The notes under the pieces are model-generated. The model ran no database searches and was not told the origin of the DNA. It saw only the letters and a program-made list of their open reading frames with translations. The translations under genes and the position numbers were made by a program. This document shows, in pieces, positions 31,928 through 38,688 of a stretch of DNA of 38,688 bases (its first letter is position 1; each line of letters begins with the position of its first letter). Source of the stretch: JAGMES01 sp023128035 (GTDB lineage Bacteria > Bacillota > Halanaerobiia > DY22613); contig DAOVRZ010000049.1 of NCBI GenBank assembly GCA_030627905.1, positions 1-38,688 of the forward strand, written 5' to 3'.

Positions 31928-31961
31928 ATTAGTAAACCCTGATAAGTAAGGGTTTACTAAT
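31928..31961 (-). terminator. Stem-loop after the O-antigen ligase-like gene
   Basis: A perfect 13-bp stem (ATTAGTAAACCCT and complement) with an 8-base loop starts at the stop codon of the gene. On the minus strand an AT-rich stretch, but no T-run, follows. Termination is likely but not perfect. Confidence 0.6.
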
Positions 31962-33121
31962 CATAAAGCGTTAGTCCTTTTGTAATTGAGATAATATGAA
32001 TGAATCACCAGACCACATAATATCCAAAAGAATGTTCCAATTTCCACACCAACCATTGTACCGTCTACTTGATTGTGAATCAAATAACCTATTAGTGCAG
32101 CTAACGTTCCACGATATAACTTGTTATCAGGATATAATATGATTAATTGGAGATTTCGTTTCAAGACTAAAGCAATGAAAGAGAAAAAGAGTAGAAAACC
32201 TATTAGGCCAAATTCGGCTAATATTTGGAGTTCTAGGTTGTGAGCGAGTGCAAAATTTTGTTTAGAAGTTATAGGCTTATAGTTAGGATAATTGGATGGA
32301 AACATTCCTGTACCAACTCCGAACAATGGGTTATCTTTAATCATTTTGATAGTTGATTGCCATATAAGCAAACGTGCAGAATTTTTTTCGAGAGAAAAAA
32401 TTGACATAATTCTATCTTGACCATGGGGTACAAAAATAAATACAACTCCTACCATAACAATGCAAAAAACTAAAAATAAAGCTACTCTTTTTTTGGATCC
32501 GATAAAATAAATGAACAAGGCTCCTCCCAAAGCTAAATAAGCTCCTCTGGAAAATGTAAGGATCAGTCCAGTTAGTGGTATCAAAAGTGTGAGATATCCA
32601 ATTCGTCTTTTTAAAAGGGACTTTTCTTTATTGAGAAACACAAGACTTAAAATAATAGCTATAACCAAAACTGTTCCCGTACCGTTTATGCCTGTAAAAA
32701 GAGTTTCGGTTCGATATTTCCATTTAGATAAATGGAAATATTTATATATGGCTACTATACCAGATACAAGACCTGATAGGTATAATAGATAAAACATTCG
32801 CTCAAAGTGCTTCTTATTTTGAACTAAATACTCGGAACCACGAAATGCAAGATAAAAAATTAATATTTGTCCTAGACAGATAGCAATTGCTTCCAAAGGT
32901 TTCATTGCTTGAACAGAACTAACTAACATAAACAAACTAAAAACTCCAAGAAGTTTATATTCAACGTAATGAACATTTTTTTTAAAGTTATCTAACTTGT
33001 AACCCAAAATTGTAGCAACTAATATGAGTAATAAGCCTAAAGATGTGTTACCTAATGGGTAAAGAGCGAAAATACAAAACCATCCTACTAGTACCAACAA
33101 GCTACGTATCTTTTTTAACAT
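31961..33121 (-). CDS. O-antigen ligase/polymerase family (Wzy_C) membrane protein
   Basis: 386 residues with about ten to eleven hydrophobic helices spread over the chain. The Wzy_C signature lies at about 265-320: FGVGTGMFPSNYPNY, then QNFALAHNLELQILAEFGLIGF, where AHN-LE-- is the conserved periplasmic motif. Such proteins either join O-antigen to a lipid, or polymerise glycan repeats; sequence alone does not say which. AAGGAG lies seven bases before the ATG. A Wzz gene precedes it across a terminator, together forming an envelope-glycan assembly set. Confidence 0.88.
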   Translation of the reverse strand: MLKKIRSLLVLVGWFCIFALYPLGNTSLGLLLILVATILGYKLDNFKKNVHYVEYKLLGVFSLFMLVSSVQAMKPLEAIAICLGQILIFYLAFRGSEYLVQNKKHFERMFYLLYLSGLVSGIVAIYKYFHLSKWKYRTETLFTGINGTGTVLVIAIILSLVFLNKEKSLLKRRIGYLTLLIPLTGLILTFSRGAYLALGGALFIYFIGSKKRVALFLVFCIVMVGVVFIFVPHGQDRIMSIFSLEKNSARLLIWQSTIKMIKDNPLFGVGTGMFPSNYPNYKPITSKQNFALAHNLELQILAEFGLIGFLLFFSFIALVLKRNLQLIILYPDNKLYRGTLAALIGYLIHNQVDGTMVGVEIGTFFWILCGLVIHSYYLNYKRTNAL

Positions 33122-33213
33122 AAAAAAACTCCTTAATTAGTATTTCTAGATTACTTCGACAGTTATTTATTAAATACCTTGTGCGTAATATAGTAATTTA
33201 TATAATACAAAAA

Positions 33214-33231
33214 ATCACCCCTTCGGGTGAT
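33214..33231 (-). terminator. Rho-independent terminator after the wzz-like gene
   Basis: A 7-bp stem ATCACCC/GGGTGAT with a 4-base loop (GAAG on the minus strand) is followed on the minus strand by TTTTTTG. The stop codon of the gene lies just inside the stem edge. The 92-base gap to the next gene shows no other feature. Confidence 0.85.
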
Positions 33232-34241
33232 TATTTGGCTGATGTATTTGATTGGGTTTGGCCTTTCATTTCCTCTACATATTCTAAGAAGAAAACAAGA
33301 AAGACTCCAATCATTAAACCTAAGAATCCAGCTATAGCCACATTCAATTTCACACTAGGAGAGATAGGATTCGGATTAGAATATGGAGCAGAAATTATCT
33401 CAAACGGGTCTAGTGAAAGATTAGTTTGCAAGTTAGCATTATACATGGTGCTAAATCTAGATAATTTACTAAATAAGTCATCTAACTCATTGTTAGTAGA
33501 CTCTAAATTCTGATTCACTTTAGCTAAAACAGATTTATATTCTTCTAAAAGATTTTCAAATATTAATATTTGTTTTTCCAAACTAGTAATACTTATTTGT
33601 AATTCTTCAATAATTTTCTTCAGTTCTTGATAACGAGGGTTTATTTCTTTATAAATCATAACTTGTGGCTCAATATGATCTTTAGGTAATACTTCGATTT
33701 CAATATATTGACTTTGTTGTGAAAATAATCGCTGTCTTTCTTCAAGGGTTTGTTTATTTCTCAACAATTCTTGCTCAAAAATTGCAAGTTTGTCTTCTAA
33801 AGAAACCTGCAATCTAGAAGATTCTTCTTGGATTAATTTTACTTTCGTAGAGTTTAACCATTTCGAAAGTAATGAAGGAATTGGCGAATCAGATATATGA
33901 GTATAGACTAATCGAATGGTCTCACCAATTTGATGAAATGAAAGATTGGCTTTTAATGTCGATATCTGTAAAAAATCATCAACATCTATGACTGACATTT
34001 GTACTACTTCTGGATAAAAAAAGTGTGCCTCTAAATATTCTTGTGGAATCTGTTTTTGTCCTGATAAAAAATTTGGACTCAATTTTATCCACGTCTCAGT
34101 TTCATATTTTTTGTCAATGACATAGGAGCTTAACACATAACTTATAATAATACATATAAAAGTTATTCCAAAAATTAGTACCTTTTTTCGATAAATAATT
34201 TGCATATACTTCCAAAGATCAATTTCTTCATAAGTTTCCAT
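33231..34241 (-). CDS. Wzz/chain-length determinant family protein
   Basis: 336 residues. Two membrane helices frame the protein: ILIFGITFICIIISYVLS-like near 17-40 and IAGFLGLMIGVFLVFFLEYV at about 300-322. Between them are a beta-rich part and a long coiled coil (about 130-270, with EEFQRLFSQQ-like heptads). The conserved end SAPYSNPNPISPSVKLN before the last helix is the Pro-rich Wzz motif. Wzz proteins set how long a surface polysaccharide becomes. AGGTGG lies seven bases before the ATG. No cytoplasmic kinase domain is attached, so it is the short type. Confidence 0.9.
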   Translation of the reverse strand: METYEEIDLWKYMQIIYRKKVLIFGITFICIIISYVLSSYVIDKKYETETWIKLSPNFLSGQKQIPQEYLEAHFFYPEVVQMSVIDVDDFLQISTLKANLSFHQIGETIRLVYTHISDSPIPSLLSKWLNSTKVKLIQEESSRLQVSLEDKLAIFEQELLRNKQTLEERQRLFSQQSQYIEIEVLPKDHIEPQVMIYKEINPRYQELKKIIEELQISITSLEKQILIFENLLEEYKSVLAKVNQNLESTNNELDDLFSKLSRFSTMYNANLQTNLSLDPFEIISAPYSNPNPISPSVKLNVAIAGFLGLMIGVFLVFFLEYVEEMKGQTQSNTSAK

Positions 34242-34342
34242 TAAGTGTCCACCTTTCTACCACAATAATTATAATAACTCTAATAAGTTAAATACGACGA
34301 TACTCACCAAATTCCTCTTTTAATTACTCTAGAAATAAAGAA

Positions 34343-34369
34343 GGAAAAGCCTTTCTCATGGACTTTTCC
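34343..34369 (-). terminator. Terminator-like hairpin after the HEPN-type gene
   Basis: A stem GGAAAAG-CC/GG-CTTTTCC (one bulge) with an 8-base loop lies 30 bases after the gene, followed on the minus strand by TTCTTTATTTC. It separates this gene from wzz. Confidence 0.6.
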
Positions 34370-34399
34370 CGTCAATATTTATAAATTCACAACTAAAGT

Positions 34400-34795
34400 T
34401 TATCTTAATTCCTCCAAATCGGAACAAAGCTTATTAATAATTGTAAAGTATTTTTTTGTTATTAATTCTTCTGCTTGCTTGGCTTTTGATTCATCATAAG
34501 TCTGTGCCATTAGATTCCTTTTTTCTAATGCATCTATCCATGTATGTCCGTCTATAATGAGTTGTATTTGAAAAGCTGTTTGTATCGTTTTTCTAGGGCT
34601 CTTTACATCAAATCCTTCTTGTTCCAAATAATCTTTCATTGTTTTCCACGCTAGTTCAAAAGTATATTCAAAGCATTGTATTAATCCCTGAACTTCAAAT
34701 TTATTTAATTCTTCTTTTTCCATAAATTCTGTTAGCTGTAAAGTAGCCTTCTTAAAATTAGAAAATCGTTGTTTCCATCTACTATCAAGATTCAT
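34400..34795 (-). CDS. HI0074/HEPN-type nucleotidyltransferase substrate-binding protein
   Basis: 131 residues, all helical. It has RWKQRFSNFKKATLQL at the N terminus, GLIQCFEYTFELAWKTMKDYL and PRKTIQTAFQ in the middle, and NLMAQTYDESKAKQ at the C-terminal part, which are the classic HI0074 blocks. These proteins pair with a minimal nucleotidyltransferase (MNT) as a toxin-antitoxin or substrate-binding couple; the HEPN RNase-like motif R-x4-6-H is not clear here. No MNT gene lies on either side, so the partner is missing or elsewhere. It starts inside an overlapping 43-codon frame. Confidence 0.88.
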   Translation of the reverse strand: MNLDSRWKQRFSNFKKATLQLTEFMEKEELNKFEVQGLIQCFEYTFELAWKTMKDYLEQEGFDVKSPRKTIQTAFQIQLIIDGHTWIDALEKRNLMAQTYDESKAKQAEELITKKYFTIINKLCSDLEELR

Positions 34796-34916
34796 CTAGC
34801 ACACCTACTTTATATATTTTATGATTAGCCCACAAAAAGTAGTCGCACAAGAGCTCACATGCCTTAACATAAATTTGTTCTTTACCTAAAAACTCATTAA
34901 GAATACCTAATTTCAT
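34785..34916 (-). CDS. Short open frame overlapping the HEPN gene, doubtful
   Basis: 43 codons (MKLGILNEFLGKEQ... to VGVLDES), from ATG at 34914-34916, with only a weak GGAAG site. It overlaps the HI0074-type gene by 11 bases, as coupled partners do, but the product has no resemblance to an MNT nucleotidyltransferase. It may be a broken or chance frame. I list it because it is where the missing partner of the HEPN gene would be expected. Confidence 0.25.
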   Translation of the reverse strand: MKLGILNEFLGKEQIYVKACELLCDYFLWANHKIYKVGVLDES

Positions 34917-34932
34917 AAGTCTACTTCCAACC

Positions 34933-36132
34933 TTAATCTATTATCTGACTTAACTCTGTATAACCATAAACACTAGGTATGCCATATTTAAACTTATTAG
35001 CAGCCATTTTTTCATTATCAATTGTCAGCTTTTTATTTTCAATAATACTATCTTCTAAAACAGTTTGTGCCCATTCAATTATTGCATCTATATGTGGGAC
35101 ATTTATATCTAGCTTTTCTGCCATCCATTTCGCAATACATAATCCATAATAAATATCATCATGGAAAAATCGGTGTTTGTCATCAATAGTCCATTTTCCT
35201 TCATTAATTATAACAGGAGTTTTTATTGCCCCTAACTTCTCTGACTCAGTAAAAGATTCTAAAATGTTAGAACATGACGACTTGTTAAATGAATGTTCCA
35301 ATGCTAAATAATCTAACATATAAGAAAATCTTTTTTCCGTGAAAATTTCTTTTATTTTATTTCTTATTAAAGAATAATCATTATCTAAATCTTTTAGTAA
35401 TTGAGCGGAATTTTCTGTGTAATCCCTATAAAAATATGGAACCTCTTTTTCATGATCCCATTTACCACCATCTTCTAAAAACAAACCGTATAATCTTGAA
35501 GTATGAATAATTTGATTATCTACTGAAAGGGTTAGAGAAATAAAATTATCAGCTTGAACAAATTTTCCTTTATTAAACCATTCATAGCATATATCATTAA
35601 AAAATAAATTGTTTAAAACTTCAAAGTCTTTTACAGGCGTAACTGCTGCCACATTTACTGCTTTACATCCATAAGTTATACCTATCTTTCCATATTCTTT
35701 TACGCGGCATATCCACGGAATAAGTCCAAAAGCAAATATCGTTTTATTCAGCAAAGAATATTTATCTATTATTTCTTCAACCATCCAATTAAAACCACCC
35801 TGGCCATAAACAGTTCCAATAAACATTTTTTTATCTTTATCTATAAAAGGTGCAATATTATTTAAGGAATTTCTATACTGATTAACTGGCATACATAGAA
35901 TCACAACATCAGATTCTGGTATAACATCTTTCGGATTATCAGACACTTTATTAATTGTACCATACATTTTGGCTACAATCTCTTTTGATGGTAACACATG
36001 CTGTAATTCAATTTCCTTTGACCATTTATTCGGCTTACTTGTTAATAGATTTACTTTTAATTCAGTCTTTGATAACAAGGGAATTAAAGTATGGGTACTA
36101 CTTCCTCCACCAACAATAGTTAATGTTTTCAT
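34933..36132 (-). CDS. Octopine/nopaline dehydrogenase-like NAD(P)-dependent enzyme
   Basis: 399 residues from the ATG at 36130-36132, with GGAGG seven bases upstream; an earlier ATG has no site. The N-terminal Rossmann domain starts TLTIVGGGSSTHTLIPLLSK. SDVVILCMPVNQYRN follows at the coenzyme edge, and the C-terminal helical domain contains a run AVTPVKDFEV and the block LALEHSF, as in octopine dehydrogenase. Such enzymes reductively join an amino acid with a keto acid. In surface-glycan clusters of some bacteria, opine-type amino acids decorate the sugar, which would fit here (inference). Substrate unknown. Confidence 0.8.
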   Translation of the reverse strand: MKTLTIVGGGSSTHTLIPLLSKTELKVNLLTSKPNKWSKEIELQHVLPSKEIVAKMYGTINKVSDNPKDVIPESDVVILCMPVNQYRNSLNNIAPFIDKDKKMFIGTVYGQGGFNWMVEEIIDKYSLLNKTIFAFGLIPWICRVKEYGKIGITYGCKAVNVAAVTPVKDFEVLNNLFFNDICYEWFNKGKFVQADNFISLTLSVDNQIIHTSRLYGLFLEDGGKWDHEKEVPYFYRDYTENSAQLLKDLDNDYSLIRNKIKEIFTEKRFSYMLDYLALEHSFNKSSCSNILESFTESEKLGAIKTPVIINEGKWTIDDKHRFFHDDIYYGLCIAKWMAEKLDINVPHIDAIIEWAQTVLEDSIIENKKLTIDNEKMAANKFKYGIPSVYGYTELSQIID

Positions 36133-36196
36133 AGAATTGCCTCCATAGTTTTGGTTTTTAAAATTCTTCATAGCATAAAATATTAAAATTGTTACG

Positions 36197-36265
36197 TTTT
36201 GAGATAGACTGAGTTACAGGATATAGCCTTGTTCCTGAACCACCTGCTAAAATAATTCCCTTCAT
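36197..36265 (-). pseudogene. rmlA: rmlA remnant (glucose-1-phosphate thymidylyltransferase, first 23 codons)
   Basis: From ATG at 36263-36265 the frame reads MKGIILAGGSGTRLYPVT and then QSISK, the unmistakable start of RmlA with its nucleotide-binding G-G-GTRL loop. After SISK the similarity stops at once (a full gene would go on QLLPIYDKP) and the frame closes about 12 codons later. RmlA makes dTDP-glucose for rhamnose synthesis; this piece cannot. It abuts the rmlD remnant. Confidence 0.8.
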
Positions 36266-36640
36266 ATGATTCCATGATATAAACCATAATATTCAGTATT
36301 CATCAAGTTTATTATTACATTAGTGAGGTCTACTGTACTTGTAGGTGAACCAAACTGATCATCTACTATACTCAGTTCTTCTTTCTCAGAAGCAAGCTTT
36401 ATCATTGTTCTTACAAAATTATTCCCATCTCCCTATAGGGAATATCTCTAAGACCATCAAAAACATAGTCAGTGGATATATGAACAAGTTTACAACCAAT
36501 TTTGTTTGAAACAATAGCAAGATTCTGAGTTCCTAGAGCATTTACTTTAAAAGCATTGATCTCATCATCTTCACAGTTATCTACATTTGTATAGGCTACA
36601 CAGTTTATAATAACATCTGGATTTTATTGATTTTTAATAA
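36262..36640 (-). pseudogene. rmlD: rmlD remnant (dTDP-4-dehydrorhamnose reductase)
   Basis: Two minus-strand frames give RmlD pieces. Piece 1 (about 36620 to 36430) reads NPDVIINCVAYTNVDNCEDD, then FKVNALGTQNLAIVS and HISTDYVFDG. Piece 2 (about 36426 to 36262) reads GNNFVRTMIKLASEKEELS, then DDQFGSPTSTVDL and NLMNTEYYGLYHG. Between them the middle of the enzyme is deleted with a frame change, a stop codon sits just before NPD, and the C terminus is lost to the rmlA start. The enzyme makes the last step of dTDP-L-rhamnose; it is dead here. The gap between 36641 and 36908 shows no gene, only an imperfect palindrome at 36822-36849 flanked by two copies of GTTTATTC. Confidence 0.85.
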
Positions 36641-36908
36641 TATCCTCTTATCTTAGTTCTATAGATTTTCTGAAATTCCTTTATAACTCCCCCTTTTTTC
36701 AAAATAACCTATTAACAATGCTGTAATATTTCTATAACTTTAACGGTAATTGTACACTTATGACGAAAAAAATCGTAAATATCGTATTTATCAGTTTGTA
36801 GGATTTAATAAGTTTATTCCACAACTTTGCATTTGAACTGCAAAAGTTGAGTTTATTCTTTATGCGCTGAATAAGCATTTATTTCCTCCATGAAGTATTC
36901 CCATAAAG

Positions 36909-36949
36909 AAACCCCTGAAACATACTCATTTCGCATGTTTCAGGGGTTT
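36909..36949 (-). terminator. Terminator after the Wzi-like gene
   Basis: A perfect 15-bp stem (AAACCCCTGAAACAT and its complement) with an 11-base loop lies four bases beyond the stop codon. On the minus strand CTTTATG follows, so the T-run is short, but the stem is the most stable one in this region. Confidence 0.75.
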
Positions 36950-36953
36950 AGAT

Positions 36954-38063
36954 TTATAATTCAAAACTATAAATAAGAGATGCATTCAGTTTGAAGTAAT
37001 TTTCAGTGAGATTTTCCTGATGATTTGCGTTTTGAGATCTACCGATGACAGTACTCACGTCTGTTTGAAAAGATGGAGAAAAATTATGTTCCAGTTTAAC
37101 CTGTAGTTCTAAAGATTTTTCAATAATTCCTGTTAAAAATTCATTATTATCTTCAAATTCTATGTTCCAGTTATCTTCATAAGTCCCTTCACCTTTTCGG
37201 ATACTATTTATTTGCCAATAAACTCTATTATTCTTATTGATATCCTGATTCAAACCGATAGCAAATAGATCACCATCCATTCCTAACCAATGTCCAAATG
37301 ACTGACCATGATATAAGTATCTATTTGTTGGGTTTCGATGAGTATACACAAAATTATTAATTCTCACATATTCAGTCCAAACCTCTACATGCTTAGAAAA
37401 GTTATAAGAAAAACCTAAAAGTCCACCTGCTTTTTTGGGATTATGATACTCTCTTTTTTGAGGAAAATCATCAATCACTAATTCACCATATACTTCTCCG
37501 ATTCCGGGCATCTTGTATTTAAAATCTATTCCTAGCATTGCATTGCTGTTAGTATCATAAGTTCTATCAAATAATTTGTAACTGATATGCTGTTTGGCGT
37601 ATAACGGAAAAAGAGGAATTGGAATATAGTAGCCTGGAAAGATTTCGTCGCTACATAACATCATTTCCCAAATTCCTATTTGAAAAGATGAAAGTTTACC
37701 CTCTAAGCGATGGCCAAATAACCAACGATTTGTTTCTCTTTCTAAGGGACTCATAAAGTTAGTGTAGTTAATCAGTGGTAATGTTATTTGGTACTGTACT
37801 AAAGGTATTGATGGAGATGTGGGAGATATAGAAAGAGTTCCAGTTTTACCTACTCCCCAAACCAATTGGTCTTTCCCAAGAGTCAGATTATATGTTGGCC
37901 ATTTCAAATGAATAGAGGTTTTCCAATCTGTCTCTAAATTACAAAAGTCGCTAATATTTATTGACTCCTGAAGTTCTGTGTTTAAGATAAAATCAGCAGC
38001 ATAACAAAGAGATGTCCCCCATAAAATCATCACACAAACAAGAAATAAGTTGATTTTTCTCAT
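36954..38063 (-). CDS. Wzi-like capsule assembly/outer-membrane barrel protein
   Basis: 369 residues from the ATG at 38061-38063, with GGAGG five bases upstream. A signal peptide (RKINLFLVCVMILWGTSLCYA) is present. DQLVWGVGKTGTLSISP, NRWLFGHRLEGKL, then HGQSFGHWLGMDGDLFAIGL in the second half, match the pattern of Wzi-type barrels (G-----G in the early strand region, GHRLE, LGH-LG-DG), ending in a terminal LIYSFEL. Wzi proteins help hold capsular polysaccharide on the outer membrane. It sits among polysaccharide genes, most of them broken, which suggests that this glycan system is in decline or has moved. Confidence 0.75.
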   Translation of the reverse strand: MRKINLFLVCVMILWGTSLCYAADFILNTELQESINISDFCNLETDWKTSIHLKWPTYNLTLGKDQLVWGVGKTGTLSISPTSPSIPLVQYQITLPLINYTNFMSPLERETNRWLFGHRLEGKLSSFQIGIWEMMLCSDEIFPGYYIPIPLFPLYAKQHISYKLFDRTYDTNSNAMLGIDFKYKMPGIGEVYGELVIDDFPQKREYHNPKKAGGLLGFSYNFSKHVEVWTEYVRINNFVYTHRNPTNRYLYHGQSFGHWLGMDGDLFAIGLNQDINKNNRVYWQINSIRKGEGTYEDNWNIEFEDNNEFLTGIIEKSLELQVKLEHNFSPSFQTDVSTVIGRSQNANHQENLTENYFKLNASLIYSFEL

Positions 38064-38115
38064 GATTACCTCCATATCATGGCTTCACTGACACAAGTTT
38101 ACCTGAAAAAGGTTT

Positions 38116-38370
38116 TTCTTCTTGTAATCACCTAAATCAGTCATTATGATATAGCATTTTTTCGTTAAACTATGCATATCTGCACATCAACAGGGTCAAT
38201 CAAGTGAATTCTTTTTTTAATACCCAGAACTAAATTAACTGTTTCCTGACAGTTGGGTTCAAAAGTACAGGATAAATAATATGTAAGTCAGTAAAATATT
38301 CCATAAGTCTTTTTACAACCCTACAAATGTTAATAAGAGGCTCACCCAGTTTTTCTCACCTATGGCTATC
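38116..38370 (-). pseudogene. wecB: wecB/mnaA remnant (UDP-GlcNAc 2-epimerase)
   Basis: Minus-strand translation gives HR, a stop codon in place of the next Arg, then EKLGEPLINICRVVKRLMEY and HIIYPVLLNPTVRKQL. These correspond to the HRRENLGEPL and VYPVHLNP blocks of WecB. After a frameshift RIHLIDPVDVQ appears, and in a third frame HSLTKKCYIIMTDLGDY, matching the later LTDSGG region. The 5' part is gone where the IS end (38377-38404) begins. So this is a central fragment with at least one nonsense codon and two frame changes, cut by an insertion sequence. Confidence 0.85.
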
Positions 38371-38376
38371 TCCTTT

Positions 38377-38404
38377 GCTAAGGGATGCGCTAAAAATAAC
38401 TTCC
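38377..38404 (+). mobile_element. Terminal repeat of the insertion sequence at the right edge
   Basis: The stretch begins GCTAAGGGATGCGC and lies 6 to 50 bases beyond the transposase stop codon, next to the wecB remnant. A related copy (24 of 28 matches) is at 354-381. This places the outer end of the element here; the other end is outside the window. Confidence 0.6.
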
Positions 38405-38427
38405 ACATTTTATTGTGGTACAGCTCT

Positions 38428-38688
38428 TTAATTCCAGTTACCTAAAATTTCATCAAATTCAATTGGAATGTTTTCCTTAAATTCTTCAGGAGCTTTTCTT
38501 CCTGTTTCAAATACACTATCAAGTATTTTTACTATTACACTTAAACCGGTAGATGTTTTTGTTTTTTTCATTAATTCTTTTACAATTTCAACACTCTTAA
38601 AAACAAAACCTTTACAAGCTTGTGTTACATGAGGAAACAACCGGTGTTCTATTGGATTATATTTAGAAGTATACGGCGGATAATGAGC
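38428..38688 (-). CDS. DDE transposase, C-terminal part (ISAzo13/Rhodopirellula-type), partial and probably truncated
   Basis: The frame enters from the right edge: AHYPPYTSKYNPIEHRLFPH, then KTKTSTGLSVIVKILD and FETGRKAPEEF, ending EILGNWN. The HYPP-TSK-N-IEHRLF block with the final Glu (E of the DDE triad), T-TKTGL and W-N end are typical of ISAzo13-like transposases. After WN a TAA stop stands where relatives have Tyr; reading on gives RAVPQ and another TAA, so the last residues of the ancestor were lost by a single change of TAT to TAA. The effect on activity is unclear. N-terminal half not in view. Confidence 0.8.
   Translation of the reverse strand, partial: AHYPPYTSKYNPIEHRLFPHVTQACKGFVFKSVEIVKELMKKTKTSTGLSVIVKILDSVFETGRKAPEEFKENIPIEFDEILGNWN

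Noticed and set aside
34270..34300. TATAAT as promoter of the wzz-like gene
   Set aside because: A perfect TATAAT exists upstream of the start, but no acceptable -35 box is found at 16-18 bases, so I did not list it.
34785..34916. 43-codon frame as a genuine MNT antitoxin
   Set aside because: No GS-x10-DxD nucleotidyltransferase motif; kept only as a low-confidence frame.
36822..36849. Imperfect palindrome (CAACTTTGCA / TGCAAAAGTTG) as a terminator
   Set aside because: No T-run on either strand and no gene ending there; it may be a fragment of a lost element, but nothing more supports this.
1..38688. CRISPR array, tRNA or rRNA genes
   Set aside because: No series of regularly spaced identical repeats and no cloverleaf-like sequence or rRNA segment seen by eye; small RNAs without strong structure could be missed.

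Overview
The window reads as chromosomal DNA of an AT-rich, low-GC Firmicute. Strong AGGAGG-type ribosome binding sites, frequent TTG and GTG starts and a Firmicutes-style flagellar operon (yvyF, flgM, flgN, flgK, flgL, DUF6470) support this. The same window encodes many signal-peptide beta-barrel proteins, a PorV-like protein, a Wzi-like capsule protein, an O-antigen-ligase-like protein and a Wzz-like protein. That combination points to a diderm Firmicute, and Halanaerobiales is my best guess from content alone (inference, no search run).

Layout. 1-256: 5' part of an Rpn/PD-(D/E)XK putative transposase with a good promoter. 553-13879 (minus): one long operon, cpaE-tadA-tadB-tadC, then a 1717-residue secreted beta-helix/Ig surface protein, DUF192, a large putative barrel, a PorV-like protein and a 63-residue hydrophobic protein. 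It looks like a Tad-type secretion or pilus engine dedicated to an envelope protein set, with no pilin gene visible here. 13914-15371: an IscB nuclease gene preceded by a HEARO-type omega RNA, inserted between the tad operon and the flagellar operon. 15481-20430 (minus): flagellar hook-filament junction genes, yvyF and uridine kinase. 20586-22770 (plus): an LPP20-family protein and a FlgT-N-like/PQQ-propeller protein, closed by a two-way terminator.

22791-24316 (minus): UDP-sugar epimerase and HAD phosphatase, with their own promoter. 24506-31763 (minus): putative barrel, mannose-6-phosphate isomerase, divergent LCP protein, phosphohexomutase, MaoC hydratase, putative barrel, and a subtilisin-like lipoprotein. 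This set suggests sugar-phosphate supply plus envelope maintenance. Its leader contains a solo right end of an IS200/IS605 element with TnpB-type omega-RNA hairpins.

31961-38688 is a decaying surface-polysaccharide locus: O-antigen ligase/polymerase, Wzz, an orphan HEPN (HI0074-like) protein, an opine-dehydrogenase-like enzyme, a Wzi-like barrel, and broken remnants of rmlA, rmlD and wecB that I translated by eye from the gaps. The wecB remnant abuts the end of an insertion sequence whose transposase runs off the right edge. A related 28-bp end-like sequence lies near the left edge.

The strongest candidates for something new are the tad/surface-protein/PorV operon without pilins, and the two different OMEGA-type RNA elements (IscB-HEARO and the orphan TnpB-type end) lying next to envelope genes.
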